The notes under the pieces: model-generated
Seen by the model: the letters and a program-made list of their open reading frames with translations, nothing else
Databases searched by the model: none
Told to the model about the DNA's origin: nothing
Program-made: the position numbers and the translations under genes
DNA from: Tepidimonas aquatica
GTDB taxonomy: Bacteria > Pseudomonadota > Gammaproteobacteria > Burkholderiales > Burkholderiaceae_C
Direction: 5' to 3'
Assembly (NCBI RefSeq): GCF_007556585.1
Contig: NZ_VJNA01000008.1
Coordinates: 46,352 to 110,351 of the forward strand
Length of the DNA: 64,000 bases
Part shown: positions 36,822 to 46,261 of the stretch, in pieces
Layout: every line of letters begins with the position of its first letter
Position numbering within the stretch: the first letter of the stretch is position 1

Positions 36822-38147
36822 TCATGTCAAGTTGTGTTGCTGCGCCGCCCCGGCCACGTGCACGGCGCGCACGGCACGGTCGTCGCCCAGCATGATGAGG
36901 GCGAACAACCACTCCGCCAACGACTGCGCCTGCGCGCAGCGGCGCGCCAGCAACGGCGTGGCGGCGGGGTCCAGCAGCACAAAGTCCGCTTCACTGCCGG
37001 GGGCCAGCGAACCGACCGTGCCGGCCAGGCCCAGCGCACGCGCCGCCCCGGCGGTGTGCTGCCACCACAAGTCCAACGGCTCCAGGCTCACCCCTTGCTT
37101 GGCCTTGCCATCGCCGCGCACGGCGGCGCGCCCCACCGTGTAGGCCATGCGCATCGTCACCAGGGGGCTAAAGCTCATGCCGCCCCCCACATCGCTGGCC
37201 AAACCGAGCACGATCCCCGCCGCGCGCGCCGCCGCGTAGTCGAAGAAGCCACTGCCCAAAAACAGGTTGCTGGTCGGGGCCACGGCGATGGCCGCGCCGC
37301 TGTGGCGCAGCAGCGCCCAATCGTCGTCCTCCAGGTAGATGCCGTGCCCGTAAACGGCGCGCGGGCGCAGCAGGCCAAAGCGCTCGTACACCGCCAGGTA
37401 GCTGCGGTCGTGCGGGTAGAGCTCGCGCACCCAGCGCACCTCGTCGACCTGTTCGGCCACGTGCGACTGGATCCACACGTCGGGGTAGCGGGCGGCCAAC
37501 TCGCCCGCCCCGCGCAGTTGCGCGTCGCTGCAACTGGGGGCAAAGCGCGGCGTGATGGCGTAGCCCAGCCGCCCGCGCCCGTGCCAGCGCTGCAGCAGCA
37601 CCTCGGTGTCGCGCAAGCTGGTTTCGGTGTCGTCGCGCACGCCGTCGGGGCTGTGGCGGTCTTGCAGCACCTTGCCGGCGATCCAGCGCAGACCGCGGGC
37701 TTGGGCCTGGCTCAGCAGCGCTTCGACCGACGCCGGGTGCGACGTGGCCCAGGTCAGTGCCGTGGTCACACCATGGCGCGCCATCTCGTCCAAAAAGAAG
37801 CGGGCCACCGCGTGGGCGTGGTCGGCGTCGGCCAAGCGCGCTTCCTGTGGGAAGGTGTAGCGTTGCAGCCAGGGCAACAGCCCCTCGGCCGGCGCGCCGA
37901 TGATGTCGGTCTGCGGGTAATGCACGTGCAGGTCGATGAACCCCGGTGCCAGTAGCCAGCCCCGGTGGTCACGCACCGGCACGGTGGGGTGCGCCGCACG
38001 CACCGCGGCGAAGGCACCCACGGCCAGCACCCGCTGCACCCCGGCCGCGTCCGGTGCGGTCACCAGCAAACCATCGTGTTCGAAGTGGGCCTGAGGACCG
38101 TCAGCGTGCGGGTCGAACCACAGCAGGGAAGCGCGCCAAGCTTGCAT
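36822..38147 (-). CDS. guaD: guanine deaminase
   Basis: 441 aa zinc amidohydrolase that converts guanine to xanthine. LAPGFIDLHVHYPQTDI gives metal ligands H74 and H76; further blocks are TSHPASVEALL, QSHVAEQVDEV, YGHGIYLEDDDW and LGLASDVGGGMSF, matching the bacterial GuaD family. It lies 21 bases after the metal ABC permease gene and runs into the efflux lipoprotein gene, all on one strand. A neighbouring metal importer may supply its metal or simply share a transcript. Confidence 0.93.
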   Translation of the reverse strand: MQAWRASLLWFDPHADGPQAHFEHDGLLVTAPDAAGVQRVLAVGAFAAVRAAHPTVPVRDHRGWLLAPGFIDLHVHYPQTDIIGAPAEGLLPWLQRYTFPQEARLADADHAHAVARFFLDEMARHGVTTALTWATSHPASVEALLSQAQARGLRWIAGKVLQDRHSPDGVRDDTETSLRDTEVLLQRWHGRGRLGYAITPRFAPSCSDAQLRGAGELAARYPDVWIQSHVAEQVDEVRWVRELYPHDRSYLAVYERFGLLRPRAVYGHGIYLEDDDWALLRHSGAAIAVAPTSNLFLGSGFFDYAAARAAGIVLGLASDVGGGMSFSPLVTMRMAYTVGRAAVRGDGKAKQGVSLEPLDLWWQHTAGAARALGLAGTVGSLAPGSEADFVLLDPAATPLLARRCAQAQSLAEWLFALIMLGDDRAVRAVHVAGAAQQHNLT

Positions 38148-38168
38148 GGGGCGTAAGCTTAGCCGCCT

Positions 38169-39053
38169 TCAGCCACGCAGGTGGCGGTGGGGGACATGCT
38201 GCTGCCGCCACCAACCGTGCGGCGCCACCAGCAGCGACAGCGCGTACCACGCCCCCAGCAGCAGCACGATGGTCGGGCTGGTGGGCCACTCCATCTGGTA
38301 CGACAACCAAAGCCCCAACCAGCCTGCGGCGGTGGCGGTGGCCACGGCCCACAGCAGCATCGGCTGCCAGCGCCGCGCCCACAGCCGGGCGCTGGCAGCC
38401 GGCAACACCATCATGCCCACCGCCATCAGCGTGCCCAGGGCGTGAAACGCCGCCACCAGGTTGATCACCACCAGCGCCAAAAACCCTTGGTGCGCCCACG
38501 CGCCCCAGGGGCTGACGCCGCGCAAAAACGCCGGGTCGACGCACTCCATCACCAGCGGCCGCCACAGCAGCACCAGCCCGCCCACGGTCACGGCCGACAC
38601 CCCCGCCAGCAACACCAGCACCCCATCGTCCAACGCCAGCACCGAGCCGAACAGCACGTGCAGCAAATCGACCTGGGTGCCGCGCACCGAGATGATCAGC
38701 ACCCCCAGCGCCAACGACACCAAGTACAACGCGGCCAGGGCGGCGTCTTCGCGCAGCACGGTGTGGCGCGCCACGGCCCCGGCGGCCAGCGCCACCACCA
38801 CACCGCCCACCACGCCGCCCAACGTCATCGCGGGCAGCGACAGGCCGGCCGCCAAGTAGCCCAGCGCCGCGCCGGGCAAGATGGCGTGCGACATGGCGTC
38901 GCCCATCAGGCTCATGCGGCGCAGCATCAGCAGCACCCCCACCGGGGCCGCGCCCAGCGCCAGCAACGCGCAGCCAATCGCCGCCCGGCGCATGAAGTCG
39001 AACTCCAGCCCCGTGCTGGCCAGCAGCGCCGTCCACCACGCCTCAATGCCCAT
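38169..39053 (-). CDS. metal (Zn/Mn) ABC transporter permease, ZnuB-like
   Basis: 294 aa with about eight or nine helices; the LMLRRMSLMGDAMSHAILPGAALGYL block (residues ~42-68) is the ABC-3 metal permease signature. Substrate could be zinc or manganese. A His-rich C-terminus (HGWWRQQHVPHRHL) could bind metal. It overlaps the ATPase gene by 11 bases. No ZnuA-like binding protein gene is in the window. Confidence 0.9.
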   Translation of the reverse strand: MGIEAWWTALLASTGLEFDFMRRAAIGCALLALGAAPVGVLLMLRRMSLMGDAMSHAILPGAALGYLAAGLSLPAMTLGGVVGGVVVALAAGAVARHTVLREDAALAALYLVSLALGVLIISVRGTQVDLLHVLFGSVLALDDGVLVLLAGVSAVTVGGLVLLWRPLVMECVDPAFLRGVSPWGAWAHQGFLALVVINLVAAFHALGTLMAVGMMVLPAASARLWARRWQPMLLWAVATATAAGWLGLWLSYQMEWPTSPTIVLLLGAWYALSLLVAPHGWWRQQHVPHRHLRG

Positions 39054-39825
39054 GGCTGGCCTCCGCTGCGTGGGGCACTGCCCCGGGGTCGGGCAGGTCG
39101 CACACCTCGGCGGTGTCGTCAAAGGCCTCTTGCAACTGGCGCGCGCGCAGCAGGTTGGCCTCGGTCAGCACCGCAGCCGTGGGGCCGTGCACCACCAGCT
39201 CGCGCGCCAGCAACGTGGCCAGAGGAAAGGCTGCGCGTACCAGTTCCAGGTCGTGCAGCACGGCGATCACCGTGCGGCCCTGCTCGTGCCAACGGCGCAG
39301 CACACACAGCAGCTCTTGCAGCGTGCGCGCATCGACCCCCGTGAACGGCTCGTCCAGCAGCACCACCGGGGCGTCTTGCAGCATCAGGCGGGCAAACAGC
39401 GCGCGCTGGAACTGGCCGCCCGAGAGGGTGTCGAGCGTGCGCCGTTCGAAGCCGTGCAGCCCCACCTCGGCCAGCGCATGGGCCACGCGCGCGCGCTGGC
39501 CGGCGTCGGGCCGCCGCCACGGCCCCAGCTCGTGCCACAGACCCATGGCGACAAGCTCGGCCACCGTGATCGGAAAGCTGCGGTCAACCTCACTGAGCTG
39601 TGGCAGGTACGCCACCTGCGCCGGCGCCACGCCGTGGATACGGCCGTGCATGGGCCGCAGCCGGCCCGCCACGCACTTGAGCAGCGTGGACTTGCCCGCC
39701 CCGTTGGGCCCCACCACCGCGGCCAGCGCACCGGCCGGCCAGCGCAGGCTGACGTGGTGCACCGCCGGGTGGCGCTCGTAGCCTGCGGTCAGGTCATGGA
39801 CGACGATGTCAGCGGGTGCAGCCAT
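39043..39825 (-). CDS. metal (Zn/Mn) ABC transporter ATP-binding protein, ZnuC-like
   Basis: 260 aa with Walker [13 protein letters not shown], signature TLSGGQFQRALFARLM and Walker B VVLLDEPFTGVD; QVAYLPQLSEVDRSFPITVAELVAMG is typical of ZnuC/MntB ATPases. Start MAAPADIV is chosen because the frame above runs into the tRNA-Arg terminator and gene. It is the first gene of a run that continues through the permease, guaD and the efflux genes. Confidence 0.9.
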   Translation of the reverse strand: MAAPADIVVHDLTAGYERHPAVHHVSLRWPAGALAAVVGPNGAGKSTLLKCVAGRLRPMHGRIHGVAPAQVAYLPQLSEVDRSFPITVAELVAMGLWHELGPWRRPDAGQRARVAHALAEVGLHGFERRTLDTLSGGQFQRALFARLMLQDAPVVLLDEPFTGVDARTLQELLCVLRRWHEQGRTVIAVLHDLELVRAAFPLATLLARELVVHGPTAAVLTEANLLRARQLQEAFDDTAEVCDLPDPGAVPHAAEASHGH

Positions 39826-39839
39826 GGGCCACGGCGCAT

Positions 39840-39868
39840 AAAAAAGGCCAGTCGCTGGGACTGGCCTT
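39840..39868 (-). terminator. rho-independent terminator after tRNA-Arg
   Basis: On the minus strand GGCCAGTC and GACTGGCC form a perfect 8-bp stem around a 5-base loop (39846-39866), followed by six T. It lies 7 bases after the tRNA-Arg CCA end and 15 bases before the metal ATPase start codon, so the metal transporter run needs its own promoter or read-through. Confidence 0.85.
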
Positions 39869-39875
39869 GGGTGTT

Positions 39876-39952
39876 TGGCGCGGCTGGCAGGATTCGAACC
39901 CACGACCCCTTGGTTCGTAGCCAAGTACTCTATCCAACTGAGCTACAGCCGC
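39876..39952 (-). tRNA. tRNA-Arg (anticodon ACG)
   Basis: 77 bases including encoded CCA. Acceptor GCGGCTG/CAGCCGC, D arm AGCTCAGTTGGATAGAGT, anticodon loop CTACGAA between CTTGG and CCAAG, T loop GTTCGAATCC. The first anticodon A is normally edited to inosine, reading CGU/CGC/CGA. Confidence 0.96.
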
Positions 39953-40012
39953 GTTGTTGTCGGAAGCCCGCATTATACACGCAAAAACACGGCGCTTCGC
40001 ACCAAGGCCCTG

Positions 40013-41599
40013 TCAATGACGGAAGTGGCGCACGCCGGTGAACACCATCGCCACGCCGCGCTCGTCCGCGGCGGCGATGACCTCGGCGTCGCGCACCGAG
40101 CCGCCCGGCTGGATGACGCTGGTGGCGCCGGCGTCCACCACCACATCGAGCCCGTCGCGGAACGGGAAAAAGGCGTCGCTGGCCACCGCCGTGCCCTGCA
40201 GGCTCAGGCCCGCCGCCTGTGCCTTGATGCTGGCGATGCGCGCCGAGTCGAGCCGGCTCATCTGGCCCGCGCCCACGCCCATGGTCATGCCGTCTTTGCA
40301 AAAGACAATGGCGTTGCTCTTGACGTACTGCGCCACGCTCCAGGCGAACAGCAGGTCTTGCAGCTCTTGCGCAGTGGGCTGGCGGCGCGTGACGACCTTG
40401 AGGTCCTGCGCGCGCAGCACGTGGTGGTCGGCTGTTTGTACCAACACCCCGCCACCGACGCGCTGCAGGTGCAGCCGGTTACGGGTGGCGGCCACGTCGG
40501 CCGGCAACGCGATGCGCAGCAGCCGCACGTTGGTTTTGGCTTTGAACACGGCCAAGGCCTCGGGCGTGAAGTCGGGCGCGATCAGCACCTCGACGAACTG
40601 TTGCGCCACCGCCTGGGCGGCCTGCCCGTCCAGCGTGCGGTTGAAGGCGATGATGCCGCCAAAGGCGCTGGTGGGGTCGGTCTGGAACGCCTTGCGGTAC
40701 GCCTCCAGGGGGCTCGCACCCACGGCCACGCCGCAGGGGTTGGCGTGTTTGATGATGACGCACGCCGGGGCTTCGAACCCTTTGACGCACTCCCACGCCG
40801 CGTCGGCGTCGGCGATGTTGTTGTACGACAGCTCCTTGCCTTGCAACTGCTGCGCGCTGGCCAGCGAGCCCTCGGGCGCGTCCGGGTCGCGGTAAAAAGC
40901 CGCCTGCTGGTGCGGGTTTTCACCGTAGCGCAGGTCTTGCACCTTGATCCAGCACGCGTTGAACTGCGCCGGGAAGGTGTGCCGCGCTGGCACGGCGTCG
41001 GCCGCCGGCGCACCGGCGGTCAGATCCAGCGCCGACAAATACTGGCTGATGGCGGCGTCGTACTGGGCGATGCGGTTGAACGCCGCCACCGCCAGCCGCA
41101 ACCGCGTGGCGTCGCTGACACGGCCGGCGTCGCGCAGCTCGGCCAGCACCAAGGGGTACTGCTCGGGGTCGGTCAACACGGCGACGTCGCGCCAGTTTTT
41201 CGCCGCCGAGCGCACCATGGCCGGACCGCCGATGTCGATGTTCTCGATGGCGTCGGCCAGCGTGCAGTCGGGCTGGGCCACGGTGGCCTCGAACGGGTAC
41301 AGGTTGACCACCAGCAGGTCGATCGGGGCGATGCCATGGTCGGCCAGCGCCTGCATGTGCGCCGGCACATCGCGCCGCGCCAACAGACCTCCGTGCACCT
41401 TGGGGTGCAGCGTCTTGACACGGCCGTCGAGCATTTCTGGAAAGCCGGTCACCTCGGCCACCTCGGTGACGGGCAGGCCGGCGTCGGCCAGCAGGCGCGC
41501 GGTGCCACCGGTGGAGATCAGTTGCACGCCCAGCGCGTGCAGCCCCTGCGCCAGCGCCAGCACGCCGGTTTTGTCAGAAACGGAAATCAACGCTCGCAT
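40013..41599 (-). CDS. purH: bifunctional AICAR formyltransferase / IMP cyclohydrolase
   Basis: 528 aa, last two steps of purine synthesis. N-terminal IMP cyclohydrolase ([38 protein letters not shown] [16 protein letters not shown]); C-terminal AICAR transformylase with [18 protein letters not shown] and the FPFRDG...IQPGGSVRD end. The frame is open far upstream, but only as a shadow of fis and dusB. Third gene of dusB-fis-purH, an order common in Burkholderiales. Confidence 0.97.
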   Translation of the reverse strand: MRALISVSDKTGVLALAQGLHALGVQLISTGGTARLLADAGLPVTEVAEVTGFPEMLDGRVKTLHPKVHGGLLARRDVPAHMQALADHGIAPIDLLVVNLYPFEATVAQPDCTLADAIENIDIGGPAMVRSAAKNWRDVAVLTDPEQYPLVLAELRDAGRVSDATRLRLAVAAFNRIAQYDAAISQYLSALDLTAGAPAADAVPARHTFPAQFNACWIKVQDLRYGENPHQQAAFYRDPDAPEGSLASAQQLQGKELSYNNIADADAAWECVKGFEAPACVIIKHANPCGVAVGASPLEAYRKAFQTDPTSAFGGIIAFNRTLDGQAAQAVAQQFVEVLIAPDFTPEALAVFKAKTNVRLLRIALPADVAATRNRLHLQRVGGGVLVQTADHHVLRAQDLKVVTRRQPTAQELQDLLFAWSVAQYVKSNAIVFCKDGMTMGVGAGQMSRLDSARIASIKAQAAGLSLQGTAVASDAFFPFRDGLDVVVDAGATSVIQPGGSVRDAEVIAAADERGVAMVFTGVRHFRH

Positions 41600-41652
41600 G
41601 GTCTCGGATCCTCGGGACAAGGTTGGGAGAATCGGTGGGTCGGGCGCTGGCC

Positions 41653-41904
41653 TCAGGGGCGGCCACTGGACAGCAGGCCGTGCTGCTGCAGCTTTTTGCG
41701 CAACGTGTTGCGGTTCAGCCCCAGCCACTGCGCCGCGCGCGACTGGTTGCCGCGCGTGCGCGCCATCACCTCCTGCAGCAGGGGCTGCTCCACCGCGCGC
41801 ACCAGCATGTCGTGCAGGTTGGCCGGCTCGGTGTCGCCCAGGGTATCGAAGTACGCCGCCAGGTTGGCGCGCACGCAGTCGGGCAGGCTGGGTGGGGTGT
41901 CCAT
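41653..41904 (-). CDS. fis: Fis family DNA-binding protein
   Basis: 83 aa. The C-terminal helix-turn-helix [22 protein letters not shown] (about residues 52-73) is the Fis/NtrC-tail type; the N-terminal half carries the helical dimer region. Fis is a nucleoid protein and growth-phase regulator. The gene lies 21 bases after dusB and 53 before purH, the conserved arrangement. Confidence 0.95.
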   Translation of the reverse strand: MDTPPSLPDCVRANLAAYFDTLGDTEPANLHDMLVRAVEQPLLQEVMARTRGNQSRAAQWLGLNRNTLRKKLQQHGLLSSGRP

Positions 41905-41925
41905 CGTCGGGTGTGGGTGGTGGCT

Positions 41926-42957
41926 TCAAGCGGCCAGCGGCAGCGCCGCGGGCGGGTCTTGCAGGGTATCCAAAAACGCGTGCAAGGCCTGCAACTGCTG
42001 CTCGGGCCGGGTGGCCTGCACGACCGCTTCGCGCAGGCGCTGCTGCGCCGCGGGCGCGCCGCCCAGCGCGCACAGGTACCACAACAGGTGCTTGCGCGCG
42101 CTGCGCACGCCGGTGTGCTCGCCGTACAAATCGTAGTGGTCCAGCAGGTGCTCGGTGAGCCAGACGCGCAGTTGGGCGGGCGTGGGTGCTGGCATGGGCT
42201 GGCCCGTGCGCAGCTGGTGGTCGATTTCGGCAAACAGCCACGGACGCCCCTGCGCTGCCCGGCCGATCATCACCGCGTCGGCGCCGGTGGCGCGCAGCAC
42301 CGCGGCCGCAGCCGCGGGGCTGTCGATGTCGCCGTTGGCCACGACGGGAATGCGCACCAGCGTTTTGATGAGGGCGGTGGTGGCGTGCTCGGCCTGGCCG
42401 CCGTAGCCTTGCTCGCGTGTGCGGCCGTGGATCGTGAGCATGCGCACGCCGGCTTGCTCGGCGATGCGCGCCAGCCGCGGGGCGTTTTTGGCCTGGGCGC
42501 ACCAGCCGGTGCGCATCTTCAGCGTCACGGGCACGCCGTGCGGCTCGCACGCCGCCACCACCGCCTCGATGATGGCAGCGGCCAGCGCTTCGTCCTGCAT
42601 CAAGGCCGAGCCGGCCCACTTGTTGCACACTTTCTTGGCCGGGCAGCCCATGTTGATGTCGATGATCTGCGCGCCGCGGTCGATGTTGTAGCGCGCCGCG
42701 TCGGCCATCATCTCGGGGTCGGTGCCGGCGATCTGCACCGCAATGGGCCCGGGCTCGCCCGCGTGGTTGGCCCGGCGCGCGGTCTTGAGGCTGTCGCGCA
42801 GCTCCGGGCGCGCGGTGATCATTTCGCTGACCGCGTAGCCCGCCCCCAGCCGCTTGCACAAGCGCCGAAAGGGCCGGTCGGTCACCCCGGCCATGGGGGC
42901 GACGAACCAACGGTTGGGCAGTGTGTAAGGCCCGAGGGTCAAGCCAGCGCTCATCAT
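41926..42957 (-). CDS. dusB: tRNA-dihydrouridine synthase B
   Basis: 343 aa FMN enzyme that reduces specific uridines in t[29 protein letters not shown] (the active-site Cys), [17 protein letters not shown] and a C-terminal helical tail (RKHLLWYL) are DusB features. ATG 42957 begins a double ATG; the open frame above to 43254 overlaps the divergent yqaA-like gene. First gene of dusB-fis-purH. Confidence 0.95.
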   Translation of the reverse strand: MMSAGLTLGPYTLPNRWFVAPMAGVTDRPFRRLCKRLGAGYAVSEMITARPELRDSLKTARRANHAGEPGPIAVQIAGTDPEMMADAARYNIDRGAQIIDINMGCPAKKVCNKWAGSALMQDEALAAAIIEAVVAACEPHGVPVTLKMRTGWCAQAKNAPRLARIAEQAGVRMLTIHGRTREQGYGGQAEHATTALIKTLVRIPVVANGDIDSPAAAAAVLRATGADAVMIGRAAQGRPWLFAEIDHQLRTGQPMPAPTPAQLRVWLTEHLLDHYDLYGEHTGVRSARKHLLWYLCALGGAPAAQQRLREAVVQATRPEQQLQALHAFLDTLQDPPAALPLAA

Positions 42958-43048
42958 GGTTGCTGAAAAAATGGGCATTGTAGCGTGCGGCCCACCCCGT
43001 CCAGTCGCCGCCCTATACTGCTTGCCGTCGTCGACCCACCGCCGCCCC

Positions 43049-43543
43049 ATGGATACCTGGATCGCTCCCCTGCTGCACACGCTGAGCCTGCCGGAAGTGG
43101 GCTTGCCTACGGTGTTCGTGGTGGCGCTGGTGTCGGCCACGCTGCTGCCGATGGGGTCGGAGCCGGCGGTGTTCGGGCTGGTCAAGCTCAACCCGGAGCT
43201 GTTTTGGCCCGCGGTGCTGGTGGCCACGGCGGGCAACACGGTCGGCGGCGCCATCAGTTGGGCGATGGGCTACGGGGCGCATGCCGCCATCGACCGCGCG
43301 CGCGGCTCGCCGACGCACCTGCGCGCGCTGGACTGGTTGGAGCGTTTCGGCCCCAAAGCCTGTCTGCTGAGCTGGCTGCCCGCGGTGGGCGACCCGCTGT
43401 GCGCGGTGGCAGGCTGGCTGCGGTTTCCGTTTTGGCCGTGCGTGGCCTACATGGCCATTGGCAAGTTCGCGCGCTACACGCTCATGACGGCGGCGCTGCT
43501 GTGGCTGCTGCCGGGGGATTGGCTGGCGCGCTGGGCGGGTTGA
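43049..43543 (+). CDS. YqaA family membrane protein (DedA/SNARE-associated type)
   Basis: 164 aa with four or five hydrophobic segments. FVVALVSATLLPMGSEPAVFGLV (residues ~23-45), GNTVGGAISWAMGYG and LSWLPAVGDPLCAVAGWLR mark the YqaA branch of the VTT/DedA superfamily, which moves lipids or maintains the membrane. ATG at 43049 starts just before the first helix. Its 3' end overlaps the convergent response regulator gene by 62 bases. Confidence 0.85.
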   Translation: MDTWIAPLLHTLSLPEVGLPTVFVVALVSATLLPMGSEPAVFGLVKLNPELFWPAVLVATAGNTVGGAISWAMGYGAHAAIDRARGSPTHLRALDWLERFGPKACLLSWLPAVGDPLCAVAGWLRFPFWPCVAYMAIGKFARYTLMTAALLWLLPGDWLARWAG

Positions 43544-44186
43544 GGCGCGCACCCAGCGCCTGCTCGATCAGGCCGGGCAGCTCGCGCACCAGGTTGGGCT
43601 TGTGCACCACGGTCACGCCGTGCAACGCGTGCGCGTAGTCGGCGCGTTGCGCCTCGTCCAGCGAGGTCAGCACGATCAGCTTGCTGTCCCCCACCAACGC
43701 GTGGTGGCGCAAGCCCATGATCATCGACGCGCCGTCGATGCCGGGCAGCAGGATATCGACGATCAGCACGTCGGGGTTGAGCTGACCAAACGACACCAGG
43801 CCCGAAATGCCGTCGTCGGCAACTTGCAGTTGCACTTGCGGAAAATGCTGCCGCATCAGCAACCGCACCAGCTGCTGAAAGTGCGACGAATCTTCGATCA
43901 ACAGCACGCAAGGGGGGCGCGACTGCCGCCCGGCGCGCCGTCGCGCCAGCGCGCGGCCCGCACCGACGCTGGCGCGGCTGCGTTGCAGCCAGGCGCGCAG
44001 CGATTCGGCGGTGATGCGGCGATGCCCGCCGGGCGTCTTCCACGCCTCCAGGTCGCCGCGGTCCACCATCAGTTGCACCGAGCGCACGGCCATGCCGAGC
44101 AGGCGCGCCACCTCCAGCGTGGTGTAGTAGGGCTGGTCGTGGCTATCGATGTCAATTTCGGTCACTTGGCGTTTCATTGTCGCCAT
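43482..44186 (-). CDS. response regulator with N-terminal excisionase-type DNA-binding domain
   Basis: 234 aa. Residues ~18-68 are an excisionase/MerR-like helix-turn-helix (YYTTLEVARLLGMAVRSVQLMVDRGDLEAWKTPGGHRR), and ~93-205 a receiver domain with VLLIEDSS, phospho-acceptor D144 in VLIVDILLPGIDG, the Thr in LTSLDE and K in VVHKPN. The usual order is reversed (DNA-binding first). No histidine kinase gene is adjacent. Start options are 44186 (GGTGA just upstream) or 44177; a TTG at 44213 is less likely. The Ala/Pro tail overlaps the yqaA-like gene. Confidence 0.82.
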   Translation of the reverse strand: MATMKRQVTEIDIDSHDQPYYTTLEVARLLGMAVRSVQLMVDRGDLEAWKTPGGHRRITAESLRAWLQRSRASVGAGRALARRRAGRQSRPPCVLLIEDSSHFQQLVRLLMRQHFPQVQLQVADDGISGLVSFGQLNPDVLIVDILLPGIDGASMIMGLRHHALVGDSKLIVLTSLDEAQRADYAHALHGVTVVHKPNLVRELPGLIEQALGARLNPPSAPANPPAAATAAPPS

Positions 44187-44244
44187 TTTCACCGAAATCG
44201 CCGTGCTCGCCAACGTTCGCGCGCCGCCGCCACCAGCGGCGGTG

Positions 44245-45909
44245 TCAGGTCAGCGACTTGAAGCGCACGCGCTTGGGCCGCGCGCCCTCCTCGCCCAGGC
44301 GGCGCACCTTGTCGGCCTCATACTCGGTGAAGTTGCCGTCGTAGAAGTACCACTGGCTGTCGCCCTCGTAGGCCAGGATGTGCGTGCAGATGCGGTCGAG
44401 GAACCAGCGGTCGTGGCTGATGACCAGCGCCGTGCCGGCGAACTCCAGCAGCGCCTCTTCCAGCGCGCGCAGGGTTTCGACGTCGAGGTCGTTGGAGGGC
44501 TCGTCCAGCAGCAGCACATTGCCGCCTTTGGCCAGCGTCTTGGCCAGGTGCAGCCGGCCGCGCTCGCCACCAGAGAGGTCGCCGACGCGCTTTTGCTGGT
44601 CGTTGCCCTTGAAGTTGAAGCGGCCCAAGTAGGCGCGGCTGGGCATGACGAACTTGCCCACGGTGATGTTGTCCAGACCGCCCGAGACCTCCTCCCACAC
44701 GGTCTTGTTGGGGTCGAGGCAGTCGCGGCTTTGGTCGACGAAGGCCAGCTTGGCCGTCTGGCCGATGATGATTTCACCGCTGTCGGGCTGCTCCACACCC
44801 TGGATCATGCGAAACAGGGTGGACTTGCCAGCCCCGTTGGGACCGATGATGCCCACGATGGCGCCGGCCGGCACGTTGAACGACAGGTTGTCGATCAGCA
44901 GCCGGTCGCCAAACCCCTTGCTGACGTTCTTGAACTCGATGACCTGCGAGCCCAGCCGCTCGGCCACGGGGATGAAGATCTCGTTGGTCTCGTTGCGCTT
45001 TTGGTATTCGTAGTCGCTCAGCTCCTCGAAGCGTTGCAGGCGCGCCTTGCTCTTGGCCTGGCGGCCCTTGGCGTTGGCGCGCACCCACTTCAGCTCCTCT
45101 TTCATGGCCTTGCGGCGCGCGTCTTCGGCCTTTTGCTCCTGCTCCAGGCGGCGCTCCTTTTGCTCCAGCCATTGCGAGTAGTTGCCCTTGTACGGGATGC
45201 CCATGCCGCGGTCCAGCTCCAGGATCCACTCGGCGGCGTTGTCGAGGAAGTAGCGGTCGTGCGTGATGGCCACCACGGTGCCGGGGAAGCGCTGCAAAAA
45301 CTGCTCCAGCCAGTGCACGCTTTCGGCGTCCAGGTGGTTGGTGGGCTCGTCCAGAAGCAGCATGTCGGGTTTGGACAGCAGCAGCCGACACAGCGCCACG
45401 CGGCGCTTTTCGCCACCGGAGAGGTTGCGGATCACCGCATCCCACGGCGGCAGGTTGAGCGCGTCGGCGGCCAACTCCAGCTGCAGGTCGGTGTTTTCGC
45501 TGCCGGCGGCGGCGATGATCGCCTCCAGCTCGGCTTGTTCGGCCGCCAGCGCGTCAAAGTCCGCGTCGGGCTCGGCGTAGGCGGCGTACACCTCCTCCAG
45601 GCGCTTTTTGGCCGCCAGCGCGCCGCCAATGCCCTCTTCCACCGTCTCACGCACGGTCTTGTCGGGGTCCAACTGCGGCTCCTGCGGCAGGTAGCCAATC
45701 TTGATGCCCGGCATCGGGTAGGCCTCGCCCTCGAAGTCCTTGTCCACGCCGGCCATGATCTTGAGCAGCGTGGACTTGCCCGCGCCGTTGAGCCCCAACA
45801 CGCCGATCTTGGCCCCAGGGAAGAAGCTCAACGAAATGTCCTTCAAGATCTGCCGCTTGGGCGGCACGGTCTTGGAGACACGGTTCATCGTGAACACATA
45901 CTGGGCCAT
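44245..45909 (-). CDS. ettA: energy-dependent translational throttle protein EttA (ABC-F)
   Basis: 554 aa, as in E. coli. Two ABC cassettes: GLNGAGKST / [16 protein letters not shown] / [15 protein letters not shown] and GPNGAGKST / [15 protein letters not shown] / [16 protein letters not shown], joined by the charged linker and arm ([23 protein letters not shown]). EttA binds the ribosomal E site and gates the first elongation step by ADP/ATP ratio. [13 protein letters not shown] is the family start; the frame above is open but has no such similarity. A hairpin with a T tract lies in its short leader. Confidence 0.96.
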   Translation of the reverse strand: MAQYVFTMNRVSKTVPPKRQILKDISLSFFPGAKIGVLGLNGAGKSTLLKIMAGVDKDFEGEAYPMPGIKIGYLPQEPQLDPDKTVRETVEEGIGGALAAKKRLEEVYAAYAEPDADFDALAAEQAELEAIIAAAGSENTDLQLELAADALNLPPWDAVIRNLSGGEKRRVALCRLLLSKPDMLLLDEPTNHLDAESVHWLEQFLQRFPGTVVAITHDRYFLDNAAEWILELDRGMGIPYKGNYSQWLEQKERRLEQEQKAEDARRKAMKEELKWVRANAKGRQAKSKARLQRFEELSDYEYQKRNETNEIFIPVAERLGSQVIEFKNVSKGFGDRLLIDNLSFNVPAGAIVGIIGPNGAGKSTLFRMIQGVEQPDSGEIIIGQTAKLAFVDQSRDCLDPNKTVWEEVSGGLDNITVGKFVMPSRAYLGRFNFKGNDQQKRVGDLSGGERGRLHLAKTLAKGGNVLLLDEPSNDLDVETLRALEEALLEFAGTALVISHDRWFLDRICTHILAYEGDSQWYFYDGNFTEYEADKVRRLGEEGARPKRVRFKSLT

Positions 45910-46261
45910 CGCAGGGTCACCTTCACAAAAACAACGGATACACGAAAAAAATGGCCCGGGCAGGCCCCGGGGTTGGCGCCAATTATCCCAGTTATGCGAC
46001 AATCACGTGCAGTCGGTTCGCATCAGTCACGGGCCGGCGGGCAACAACGCCCTGGCGTTCGGGTGCCCCGTGCGCACGCTGCCAATGTTAGCTTTGGTCA
46101 GCCGCCGTCCCCCGCCGCCTTGTTTTTCACTTCATCGATCCCCGACTGAACCGCGCCAACCGCACCCATCGGACGTGCCGGTCGTCCTCACTGCCGAGGC
46201 TGCGACCACACCGCGGTCAAGGTTCGATGCCGCGCGCCCCGGCATGGGCGCTCGCACTGGT
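45910..46261. other. 352-base divergent intergenic region, ettA / rhlE
   Basis: No gene is supported here. On the minus strand TGGGATAAT (45982-45990) is a good extended -10 for ettA. Downstream of it come CCCGGG-GCCTG-CCCGGG, a 6-bp hairpin, and seven T (45945-45971). On the plus strand about 270 bases lie between the AT-richer part (45980-46000) and the rhlE start, long enough for a structured 5' leader as known for some cold-shock RNA helicases. No repeat or small ORF stands out. Confidence 0.5.
45945..45971 (-). terminator. hairpin plus T tract in the ettA leader (possible attenuator)
   Basis: Palindromic CCCGGG copies at 45966-45971 and 45955-45960 form a 6-bp GC stem with a 5-base loop. 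They are followed on the minus strand by CCA and seven T (45945-45951). It sits between the likely ettA promoter and the ettA start codon, with no upstream gene on this strand to terminate, so it could stop ettA transcription early. The gap of three bases before the T tract weakens the case. Confidence 0.4.
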
